Part shown: piece after piece, positions 17,704 through 25,287 of the stretch
Layout of the letters: each line of letters starts with the position of its first letter
Numbering within the stretch: the first letter of the stretch is position 1
Source of the DNA: Aminobacter sp039907765
GTDB taxonomy: Bacteria; Pseudomonadota; Alphaproteobacteria; Rhizobiales; Rhizobiaceae
Length of the DNA stretch: 64,000 nucleotides
Assembly: GCF_039907765.1 (NCBI RefSeq)
Contig: NZ_JARDJI010000013.1
Location: 73,634 to 137,633 of the forward strand
Direction of reading: 5' to 3'
Program-made: the position numbers and the translations under genes
The notes under the pieces: model-generated
Seen by the model: only the letters and a program-made list of their open reading frames with translations
Databases searched by the model: none
What the model was told of the DNA's origin: nothing

Positions 17704-19766
17704 CCGCAAGAAAGGCGGCTGACATCTCGGCTGGACTGGACCGCTGGGCTACGACGCGCGAGATCGCCCAGCAGCCGTCGGTGTGGCGGAGCTGGGGGCC
17801 GAGGATCGACGCGATCTCCGGCGACATCCGCCATTGGCTGCACGGGCGCGCGCATGACGAGATCTGGTTCTGCGGAGCCGGCACTTCCGCCTTCATCGGC
17901 GAAACGCTCGCCGCCCATCTCAATCGGGCCGCGGGGCCTGCGCGCTTCCGCGCGGTGCCCACCACCGACCTGGTGGCGTGCCCGCGGAACTTCATTCGGC
18001 CGGGCGTGAAGCTCCTCGTCGTTTCCTTCGGTCGCAGCGGCAACAGCTCGGAAAGCATCGCCACGCTCGACCTGCTTTCGACGCATGCGCCCGAGGCCGA
18101 CAGGCTGCACATCACCTGCAACGGCGACAGCGCGCTCGCGCGCCAAAACCATCCCGGACCGGGCGAACTGCGTACCATCGTGCTGCCGCCCGAGACCGAC
18201 GATCGCGGCTTTGCCATGACGTCGAGCTACACGACAATGCTGTTGTCGGCGCTCGCCTGCTTCGATCCTGCGCCGCCGCATCCGGTCGCAGCACTGTTTG
18301 ACGAGCTGGCATCTGCGGCCGAGACGGCAATCAGGCACGGCTTCGAGAAGCTGCCGGCGCTGCCCATGCCCGAGCGCGCGGTCTTCCTCGGTTCCGGTCC
18401 GTTGACAGGCTCGGCACGGGAATGCGCGCTCAAGGTGCTGGAGCTCGCGGCCGGCAATATACCGACGTCGTGGGATTCCGCTCTCGGCTTCCGCCACGGA
18501 CCCAAGGCGGTGGTGAACGATGGAACGCGCGTCTTCGTGCTGCAATCCTCCGATCCGTTCACGCGTGCCTACGACTTGGACCTGGCGGCGGAGGTTGCCG
18601 CCCAGTTCGGCGCCGATCGTGTCGTGCGGCTCGGCAGCGTCGCCGACGGCGCCGACATCGAAATCCCGGTGGTCGGCAACGATGCCTGGTCCTCGCCGCT
18701 CTATGTGCTGGTGGCGCAGATGCTGGCGGTGATCTGGTCGGACAGGCTCGGCATCAACGTCGACAACCCGTTCAGCGGCGGCAACCTGACCCGCGTGGTC
18801 GCGGGCGTTAAGCTCTACCAGTTGCCGAAAGCCGGACCCCGACTGTTCGGCGCGCTCGATCTCGGCGGCACCAAGATCGAGGCCTGCCTGTTCGACGACC
18901 GGCTCGAGCCGGTGGCGAGGCGCAGGAGCCCGACGCAAAAGGAAAGCTATGAACGGCTCGTCGAGGCCGTTGTCGAGGAGGTGCGCTGGCTCGAAAGGGA
19001 AGCCGGCGTAGGACTGCCGATCGGCATCGGCATTCCCGGCCTCATCGATCCGGTCACGGGCCGCTCGACGACCGCCAACCTGCCCGCGACCGGCCACACG
19101 CTGAGCGCCGATCTCGGCGCGCGGCTCGGCCGCTCGACGCCGGTGGAGAACGACTGCAAGTGCTTCGCCCTGTCGGAGGCCAATGGCGGGGCGGGTGCCG
19201 GCCATCGCACCGTCTTCGGCCTCATCCTCGGAACCGGGGTCGGCGGCGGCGTCTGCGTCAACGGCCGGCTGGTGACAGGGCTCAACGGACTGCCCGGCGA
19301 GGTCGGTCACTTCGGTCTGCCCGCGGCCACAGTCGACCGGCGCAAGCTGCCGCTCGTCGCCTGCGGCTGCGGCCGCGTCGGCTGTTGCGAAACGCTGGTT
19401 TCCGGACCGGGCATGAGCCGGCTCTGCGAACACATGACGGGCCGGGCGGCGAAGCCGGAAGAGATCGCCGCGCAGGCGGCGGCCGGCGACCCCGCGATGG
19501 GCGAAGTGCTCGACGCCTGGCTCGACCTGCTGGCCGAGCTGGTCCACACGATCCAGCTCACCGTGGATGCCGATTGCGTGGTGCTCGGCGGCGGCCTGTC
19601 GCGCATCGAAGGCGTTGCCGGCAAGCTCACCGGCGTCTTTGCCGGTCACAAGCTGCCGGGCGTGCGTAGCCCGGTCTTCGAAGTCGCCAGGTTCGGCGAC
19701 GCGAGCGGCGTGCGCGGCGCGGCGATGCTGGCGCGCGCAACTGTGGAAGGAAACTCCGTGCGATGA
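17700..19766 (+). CDS. AgaS-type isomerase/deaminase fused to a ROK-family sugar kinase
   Basis: A 688-residue two-enzyme fusion. Residues ~1-375 are a double-SIS AgaS-like protein (WFCGAGTSAFIGETLAAHL, VVSFGRSGNSSES, FLGSGPLTGSARECALKVLE, ALGFRHGPKAVV); AgaS converts galactosamine-6-phosphate to tagatose-6-phosphate and ammonia. Residues ~380-688 are a ROK kinase: the phosphate-binding LDLGGTKIEA, VENDCKCFAL with the likely catalytic Asp, LILGTGVGGGV, and the zinc site CGCGRVGCCE. Fusion of the first step (N-acetyl amino-sugar kinase) with a later one (deaminase/isomerase) points to channelled GalNAc or galactosamine use. It overlaps both neighbours by 4 bases. GlcNAc cannot be excluded for the kinase, but AgaS plus AgaZ favours the galacto series. 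Confidence 0.88.
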   Translation: MTARKAADISAGLDRWATTREIAQQPSVWRSWGPRIDAISGDIRHWLHGRAHDEIWFCGAGTSAFIGETLAAHLNRAAGPARFRAVPTTDLVACPRNFIRPGVKLLVVSFGRSGNSSESIATLDLLSTHAPEADRLHITCNGDSALARQNHPGPGELRTIVLPPETDDRGFAMTSSYTTMLLSALACFDPAPPHPVAALFDELASAAETAIRHGFEKLPALPMPERAVFLGSGPLTGSARECALKVLELAAGNIPTSWDSALGFRHGPKAVVNDGTRVFVLQSSDPFTRAYDLDLAAEVAAQFGADRVVRLGSVADGADIEIPVVGNDAWSSPLYVLVAQMLAVIWSDRLGINVDNPFSGGNLTRVVAGVKLYQLPKAGPRLFGALDLGGTKIEACLFDDRLEPVARRRSPTQKESYERLVEAVVEEVRWLEREAGVGLPIGIGIPGLIDPVTGRSTTANLPATGHTLSADLGARLGRSTPVENDCKCFALSEANGGAGAGHRTVFGLILGTGVGGGVCVNGRLVTGLNGLPGEVGHFGLPAATVDRRKLPLVACGCGRVGCCETLVSGPGMSRLCEHMTGRAAKPEEIAAQAAAGDPAMGEVLDAWLDLLAELVHTIQLTVDADCVVLGGGLSRIEGVAGKLTGVFAGHKLPGVRSPVFEVARFGDASGVRGAAMLARATVEGNSVR

Positions 19767-21055
19767 GGCAATTGAGGGAATTGATCGCCCGCAACCGCGC
19801 GGGTTCGGGCGAAGCCATGCCGTCGGTCTGCTCGGCTCACCCAGATGTCGTGGCCGCCTCGGTGCTGCTCGCCGAGGAGGCGGACGTACCGCTTCTGATC
19901 GAGGCGACCAGCAACCAGGTCAACCAGTTCGGCGGCTATACGGGGATGAAGCCCGTCGACTTCGTCGGCTTCGTGCGGCGCATCTGCGACGACATCGGCG
20001 CCTCGCCCGAACGCATTCTGTTTGGTGGCGACCATCTCGGCCCCCAGGCATGGCGCGACCAGCCAGCCGAGGTGGCGATGGGACACGCCCGCGACCTCGT
20101 GTCAGCCTACGTGCAGGCCGGCTTCACCAAGATCCATCTCGACTGCTCCGAGGGTTGTGCAGGAGAGCTGCCGCAGGTCGGCGATAAGGTCAGCGCCGAA
20201 CGCGCCGCCGACCTTGCCGCCGTCTGCGAGATTGCTGCAGGCAACCCCGATGCGTTGAGCTACATGTATGGCACCGAAGTGCCGCCGCCAGGCGGCGCGC
20301 GCGCCGACGATGGCTCGCATGGCATCGTGCCCACGGCGCCCGAAAGTGCGCTTGCGACGATCGAGGCGCATCGCCAGGCATTTGCCGCACGCGGCCTCGA
20401 GCAGACCGCCTGGGCACGCGCAGTCGGGCTGGTGGTGCAGCCGGGGCTGGAGTTCGCGCCGGATCATGTCCATCGCTTCGACATGGCTATACCGGACAGG
20501 CTCACGTCGGTCCTCGCAGACCGACCCGGCCTGTCTTTCGAGGCGCATTCGACCGACTATCAGGCGCCGGACGTGTTCCCCGAACTGGCGCGGCGCCATT
20601 TCGCGGTGCTCAAGGTCGGTCCCGCTTTGACCTATGCCTACCGCCAGGCGATCTATGCGCTCGACGCGGTGGCGGGCTGGGTCGCGCCTGGCTCGGACCG
20701 CGCGCCGGTCGCGTCGGTCATGGAACGGCTGATGCTGGAGAAGCCCGGCAATTGGGCAAAACACTATGCGGGAGACGCGGTTGAGCAGCATCTGCTGCGT
20801 CATTTCAGCTATGCCGACCGCATCCGCTACTATTGGGCGCAACCAGAAGCCGCTGCGACGGTGGCGCGGCTGCTGGCCGATCTCGGGGCGCGCCGTCCGC
20901 CGCGGAGCGTCCTGGAACAGTATTTCGCGCCTGTGGTGATCGACCGCGCCGAGGGGCTGGAGCCGACCGTGAGCAACTGGTCGCGGGCGCTCATCTACGC
21001 CCAGATCCAGGAAGCGCTGGCGCCTTACTTTGCCTGCCATGGGGCAAAGCGGTGA
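19763..21055 (+). CDS. agaZ: AgaZ/GatZ/KbaZ-type tagatose-bisphosphate aldolase subunit
   Basis: A 430-residue member of the GatZ/KbaZ/AgaZ family: SVCSAHPDVVAASVLLAEE, IEATSNQVNQFGGYTGMKP, FGGDHLGPQAW, TKIHLDCSEGC, and YVIGTEV-like YMYGTEVPPPGG. In enteric bacteria it is the non-catalytic partner that stabilises the class II aldolase GatY/KbaY, which cleaves tagatose-1,6-bisphosphate. No GatY/KbaY gene and no tagatose-6-phosphate kinase lie in this operon. Either they are elsewhere, or this protein does more than stabilise a partner. The length is normal, and it overlaps the fusion gene upstream and the deacetylase downstream. Confidence 0.88.
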   Translation: MRQLRELIARNRAGSGEAMPSVCSAHPDVVAASVLLAEEADVPLLIEATSNQVNQFGGYTGMKPVDFVGFVRRICDDIGASPERILFGGDHLGPQAWRDQPAEVAMGHARDLVSAYVQAGFTKIHLDCSEGCAGELPQVGDKVSAERAADLAAVCEIAAGNPDALSYMYGTEVPPPGGARADDGSHGIVPTAPESALATIEAHRQAFAARGLEQTAWARAVGLVVQPGLEFAPDHVHRFDMAIPDRLTSVLADRPGLSFEAHSTDYQAPDVFPELARRHFAVLKVGPALTYAYRQAIYALDAVAGWVAPGSDRAPVASVMERLMLEKPGNWAKHYAGDAVEQHLLRHFSYADRIRYYWAQPEAAATVARLLADLGARRPPRSVLEQYFAPVVIDRAEGLEPTVSNWSRALIYAQIQEALAPYFACHGAKR

Positions 21056-22245
21056 CGCTGCTGTCGTCGACGGACCGACTTCCTTTCGACCTGGAAACGG
21101 CTGATGCCTGGTGGCTGTCGCCCGAGCGGCTTTTCGACGGCTCCACGTTGCGCAACGGAATTGCGCTGCGCATCGAGGCTGGGCGGATCGCCGCCGTCCG
21201 CCCAGGGAGCGAAGCGGGAGTTGACGGTGCACCGGTGTGGCGCTCGACCTGTATCGCGGTACCGGGTTTCTTCGACGTCCAGATCAATGGCGGCGGCGGG
21301 GTGCTGTTCAACACGACGCCTACCGTCGAGGGCCTGGAAAGGATCGGCGCCGCCCATCGCGCAACCGGCACGACGGCGTTTCTGCCGACGCTGATAACCG
21401 ACGCGGCTGACCTGATGGACCGGGCGGCGGACGCTGCCATCGCCGCCTTCGGCAGGTTCGGCGTCGCCGGCATCCACCTCGAGGGACCGCATATCAGTGT
21501 CGAGCGCAAGGGCGCCCACGATCCGGCCTTCATCCGGCCTATCGACGAGCGGACTTTTGCCGTGATCGAAAGGCTGCGGCGCGCCGGATTGCCGGTGCTG
21601 CTCACGCTGGCGCCGGAATGCGTTCCGCAAGGTGCGATCGCGCGGCTTTGCGCCATGGGCGCGGTCGTGTCGCTGGGGCACACCGCGGCCGATGCGGCCA
21701 CCGTCAGGTCGGCCATCGCCGAAGGGGCCTCGGCCGTCACGCACCTGTTCAACGGCATGACGCCGATGACCTCGCGCGCGCCAGGCGTGGTGGGGGCGGC
21801 GCTCGACAGCGACCTCTATTGCGGCTTCATCGCCGACGGCCACCACATCGACGACACGGTGCTGCGCCTCGCCATCCGCTCGCGCTCCCGCCCTGACCGC
21901 ATGGTGCTGGTCTCGGATGCGATGCCCACCTGGAACGGGCCGGATCAATTCGAGCTCTACGGCGAAACGATCCGCGCGGTCGATGGCAAGCTGGTCAATC
22001 GCCTGGGCTCGCTTGCCGGTGTCCACATCGACATGGCTTCGTCCGTCAGGCGCCTGGTCGAACATGTCGGGCTGCCGCTCGACCAGGCGCTTGCCTCGGC
22101 CACGGCAGTGCCTGCGGCGCTGATGGGGCTGTCGCAGGAGATCGGCCGGCTGGTGGAAGGCGCCCGTGCCGACATCGTGCTGCTTGGTAGCGACCTCGCG
22201 CCACGGGTGGTGCTCGCCGGCGCCGCTTTGCGGAACAACCTTTAG
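21052..22245 (+). CDS. N-acetylglucosamine/galactosamine-6-phosphate deacetylase
   Basis: A 397-residue amidohydrolase of the NagA/AgaA family that removes acetate from N-acetyl amino-sugar 6-phosphates. Motifs are VPGFFDVQINGGGG (the E. coli-like QLNG version of the first metal site), GIHLEGPHIS with the metal Glu, LGHTAAD, THLFNGMTPM and VSDAMP with the catalytic Asp. It starts at GTG, whose TGA partner ends agaZ (GTGA). Between kinase and AgaS in the pathway, it would turn GalNAc-6-P into galactosamine-6-P. This is the last gene of the plus-strand operon, 31 bp from the convergent nitrate reductase gene. Specificity for GalNAc over GlcNAc is inferred from context. Confidence 0.9.
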   Translation: MTLLSSTDRLPFDLETADAWWLSPERLFDGSTLRNGIALRIEAGRIAAVRPGSEAGVDGAPVWRSTCIAVPGFFDVQINGGGGVLFNTTPTVEGLERIGAAHRATGTTAFLPTLITDAADLMDRAADAAIAAFGRFGVAGIHLEGPHISVERKGAHDPAFIRPIDERTFAVIERLRRAGLPVLLTLAPECVPQGAIARLCAMGAVVSLGHTAADAATVRSAIAEGASAVTHLFNGMTPMTSRAPGVVGAALDSDLYCGFIADGHHIDDTVLRLAIRSRSRPDRMVLVSDAMPTWNGPDQFELYGETIRAVDGKLVNRLGSLAGVHIDMASSVRRLVEHVGLPLDQALASATAVPAALMGLSQEIGRLVEGARADIVLLGSDLAPRVVLAGAALRNNL

Positions 22246-22276
22246 CCGGCGCGCCGGTCTGCTGCGTCGGCGGGCG

Positions 22277-24946
22277 TCATCCGGCCAGCCGCAACGCGCC
22301 GTCATCGAGCATCGCCTTGATCTCCGACCGGCAGGAGCCGCAATTGGTGCCGGCATTCGTTGCCTTGCCGACATCGGCAAGCGTGGTGCAGCCGCCGGCG
22401 ATGGCGCCGGCAAGCTGGTTGGCGCCGACGTTGAAGCACGAACAGACGATGCGCCCCACCGAAGCCATCGGCACCGGCGCCCGGCCCGAGAGAAGCGCGC
22501 GGCGGTCGAGCGGCGTCAGCGGTTCGCTCGAGGCGAGCAGGGACAACAGCCAGTCGCGTTCGGGCAGCATGCCGCGTGGGGCGACCAGCAGCGCCTCGGC
22601 AAGTCGTCCCTGCGGATCGGCGGCCGCGGCCCGGAAAGTCGAGCTTCGCCGGTCGGTATATTCGAGCAAATGGTCCGACGGCACGACGTCGATCAGCCTG
22701 CGGGCGAGCAGGATGCCCTGTTCGGGCGGCTCCGTTCCGGCAAGCTCGTAGACCCAGCCGCCGTCGACGGCAGCGCGGCTCCAGTGGACGAAGCCTGTCG
22801 GCCTCAGGTCGCGGCGTGTCATCAGGACGCCGACCCATTCGACCGCTTCACGAGAGATGCGCACCGGCACGTGCTTGAGCTCCGGCTGGCCGGAGAAGGG
22901 ATCGGTGACCGGCGCCGACAGCGACCCGGCTGCGGCGTTGGCGGCAAAGCGTCCGCTCCAGTGCATCGGCAGGAAGGCCTCGCCCCGACGCTGGCCACCG
23001 CTCACGCGCACCTTGGCGCGGCCGCTGCCGTAGCGGCTTTCGACCCGTGCCAGGTCGCCATCGGCGAGGTCGAGCGCTGCTGCATCGGCGGGGTTCAACT
23101 CCAGCGCAGGCTCGGGCGCATTGGCCATCAGTCGCGGCACCCGGCCAGTGCGGGTCATGGTGTGCCACTGGTCGCGCAACCGGCCAGTATTCAGGGCGAG
23201 CGGGTAGGCGGCATCGACCGGTAGCGCCGCGCCTTCCTGGCGCACGGCCACGAAGCGGGCGCGGCCGTCGGCGGTGGGAAAGCGCCCGTCGGCCAGCATT
23301 CGCTCATTTGTGGGCGACCCACGACGCCGAGGCCAATGGACAGGCGAAAGTGCCTCGTATTGTTTGTCCGAAATGTTGGCGAGGCCACCGATGTCGAACA
23401 GCCTTGCACCGTCATTCTCGAAGGTGGAAAGGGCTGCGTGCTCACGGAAGATCTCGACCGGATTGGCATAGGCGAAGGCGTCGGCAAAGCCCATGCGGCG
23501 GGCGACTTCGGTGACGATCCACCAATCCGGCCGCGCCTCGCCGGGCAAGGGCATGAACGGTCGCTGCCGTGAGATGCGGCGTTCGGAATTGGTCACCGTG
23601 CCGTCCTTCTCGCCCCAGGCGGCGGCGGGCAGAAGCACATCGGCGAAGCGGGTCGTGTCGGTCGAGGTCACGTCGGAAACCACGACGAAATCGCAAGCCT
23701 TGAGCGCCGCCCGCACCCGCGTGGCGTCTGGCATGCTGACCGCGGGGTTGGTGCCCATCACCCACAGCGCCTTGACGCGCCCGTTGGCCACAGCCTCGAA
23801 CATGTCGACCGCCTTGAGGCCGGCCCGGCGGGCGATTTGCTGTGCGCCCCAGAAGCGGCCGACGCGGTCGGGCGCGGACGGATCCTCGAAGCCCATATGC
23901 GCGGCGAGCTGGTTGGCGAGGCCGCCGACCTCGCGGCCGCCCATGGCATTGGGCTGGCCGGTGACCGAAAACGGTCCCATGCCCGGCCTGCCGATGCGGC
24001 CGGTGGCGAGATGGCAGTTGAGGATGGCATTGACCTTGTCGGTACCATGCGCCGACTGGTTGACGCCCTGGCTGTAGACGGTGACCGTACGCTCCGTCGA
24101 CGCGAACCAGTCGTAGAAGGCGGCTATAGCGGTCGGGTCCAGATCGCAGGTTTCGACGATCCGCCTGACCGAGGGCGCGTCGGCCGCAGCCAAGCTGAGT
24201 GCCGCATCGAAGCCGATCGTATGCGCCGCCACGTAAGGCTGGTCGACGGCACCGCTGCGCGCGAGATGGGCGAGCAGGCCGGTGAACAGGAGCACGTCCG
24301 TGCCCGGCTTGAGCTGCAGGTGCAGGTCGCATTCCGCTGCGGTCGCGGTGCGGCGCGGATCGACGACGACGATCCTGGTGCCGCGCGTGGCCCGGGCGGC
24401 GAGCAGGCGCTGGTAGAGGATCGGGTGGCACCAGGCGGTGTTGGAGCCGACCAGCACGACGAGGTCCGCCTGTTCGAAGTCCTCGTAGGTGCCCGGCACG
24501 ATGTCCTCGCCGAAGGCGCGCTTGTGGCCGGCGACCGACGAGGCCATGCAGAGCCGCGAGTTGGTATCGATATTGGCCGAGCCGACAAAACCCTTCATCA
24601 GCTTGTTGGCGACGTAATAGTCCTCGGTGAGCAGTTGCCCGGAGACGTAGAAGGCGACCGAATCCGGCCCGTGTTCGGCGATGGTCTCGGAGAGTCGCCT
24701 TGCCACCAGATCGAGGGCGTCGTTCCAGTCGGCGCGGCGACCGGCGATCTCGGGATGGAGCAGCCGGCCATCGAGACCGAGCGTCTCGCCGAGCGCCGAT
24801 CCCTTGGAGCAAAGCTTGCCGAAATTGGCCGGATGTGCGGGGTCGCCGCGCACGGACGCTTTACCATCCGCAGCGACCCGCGCCTGCACGCCGCATCCTA
24901 CGCCGCAATAGGGGCAGGCGGTCCTCACCTCGCGCGCATCCGTCAT
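22277..24946 (-). CDS. nasA: Assimilatory nitrate reductase, large molybdopterin subunit
   Basis: An 889-residue cytoplasmic nitrate reductase of the molybdopterin oxidoreductase family. The N-terminal [4Fe-4S] ligands are in CPYCGVGC (~11-18) and KLCSKG (~45). The Mo-bis-MGD domains follow (DTNSRLCMASSV, LVVLVGSNTAWCHP, SQGVNQSAHGTDK, WVMGTNPAVSMPDA, MTRTGRVPRLM). The last ~60 residues form a BFD-type [2Fe-2S] domain (CSCFNVGANQLAGAI, then NCGSC), as in Klebsiella NasA. The ATG at 24946 is chosen since it lies 2 bp past the nirD stop and the Fe-S motif then falls at the usual place. It is last in narK-nirB-nirD-nasA, and its product makes nitrite for NirBD. Confidence 0.95.
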   Translation of the reverse strand: MTDAREVRTACPYCGVGCGVQARVAADGKASVRGDPAHPANFGKLCSKGSALGETLGLDGRLLHPEIAGRRADWNDALDLVARRLSETIAEHGPDSVAFYVSGQLLTEDYYVANKLMKGFVGSANIDTNSRLCMASSVAGHKRAFGEDIVPGTYEDFEQADLVVLVGSNTAWCHPILYQRLLAARATRGTRIVVVDPRRTATAAECDLHLQLKPGTDVLLFTGLLAHLARSGAVDQPYVAAHTIGFDAALSLAAADAPSVRRIVETCDLDPTAIAAFYDWFASTERTVTVYSQGVNQSAHGTDKVNAILNCHLATGRIGRPGMGPFSVTGQPNAMGGREVGGLANQLAAHMGFEDPSAPDRVGRFWGAQQIARRAGLKAVDMFEAVANGRVKALWVMGTNPAVSMPDATRVRAALKACDFVVVSDVTSTDTTRFADVLLPAAAWGEKDGTVTNSERRISRQRPFMPLPGEARPDWWIVTEVARRMGFADAFAYANPVEIFREHAALSTFENDGARLFDIGGLANISDKQYEALSPVHWPRRRGSPTNERMLADGRFPTADGRARFVAVRQEGAALPVDAAYPLALNTGRLRDQWHTMTRTGRVPRLMANAPEPALELNPADAAALDLADGDLARVESRYGSGRAKVRVSGGQRRGEAFLPMHWSGRFAANAAAGSLSAPVTDPFSGQPELKHVPVRISREAVEWVGVLMTRRDLRPTGFVHWSRAAVDGGWVYELAGTEPPEQGILLARRLIDVVPSDHLLEYTDRRSSTFRAAAADPQGRLAEALLVAPRGMLPERDWLLSLLASSEPLTPLDRRALLSGRAPVPMASVGRIVCSCFNVGANQLAGAIAGGCTTLADVGKATNAGTNCGSCRSEIKAMLDDGALRLAG

Positions 24947-24948
24947 CG

Positions 24949-25287
24949 TCAGGCAGCCTTCGAAGCCAGGACGTCGAGGGCGATGAACAGCCGCCCGTCC
25001 TCGACCTTGAGCGGAATGGTCCTGACCGAGCCTTCGTCGGCGCCGAGCGCTTCGCCCGTCTCGAGCGAGAACACCCAGTTGTGCAGGGGGCAGGTCACCG
25101 ATGCGCCGTGGACGATGCCCTGGCTCAACGGGCCGCCCTTGTGCGGGCAGTGGTCCTCGATGGCGAAGACCCGGTCGTCGGCGGTGCGGAACACGCCGAT
25201 CTTGCCCTGAGGCGTGTTCACGCAGCGCGCGCCGCGCAGGGGGATTTCGGCGATGGTACCGATCGCGATCCAGTTGAGCGTGTTCAT
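24949..25287 (-). CDS. nirD: Nitrite reductase small subunit with complete Rieske ligands
   Basis: A 112-residue small subunit of the NAD(P)H nitrite reductase. It is a Rieske-fold domain with all four cluster ligands present (CPHKGGPL, then TCPLHNW); the enterobacterial NirD has the fold but lacks the cluster. It may therefore carry electrons from NirB flavins to the sirohaem. Its ATG overlaps the nirB stop by 4 bases, which fits stoichiometric synthesis, and nasA begins 2 bp later. Confidence 0.93.
   Translation of the reverse strand: MNTLNWIAIGTIAEIPLRGARCVNTPQGKIGVFRTADDRVFAIEDHCPHKGGPLSQGIVHGASVTCPLHNWVFSLETGEALGADEGSVRTIPLKVEDGRLFIALDVLASKAA

Noticed and set aside
22246..22257. Palindrome CCGGCGCGCCGG between agaA/nagA and nasA as a terminator
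   Set aside because: It is self-complementary with no loop or T-tract, and such GC palindromes are common in this DNA.
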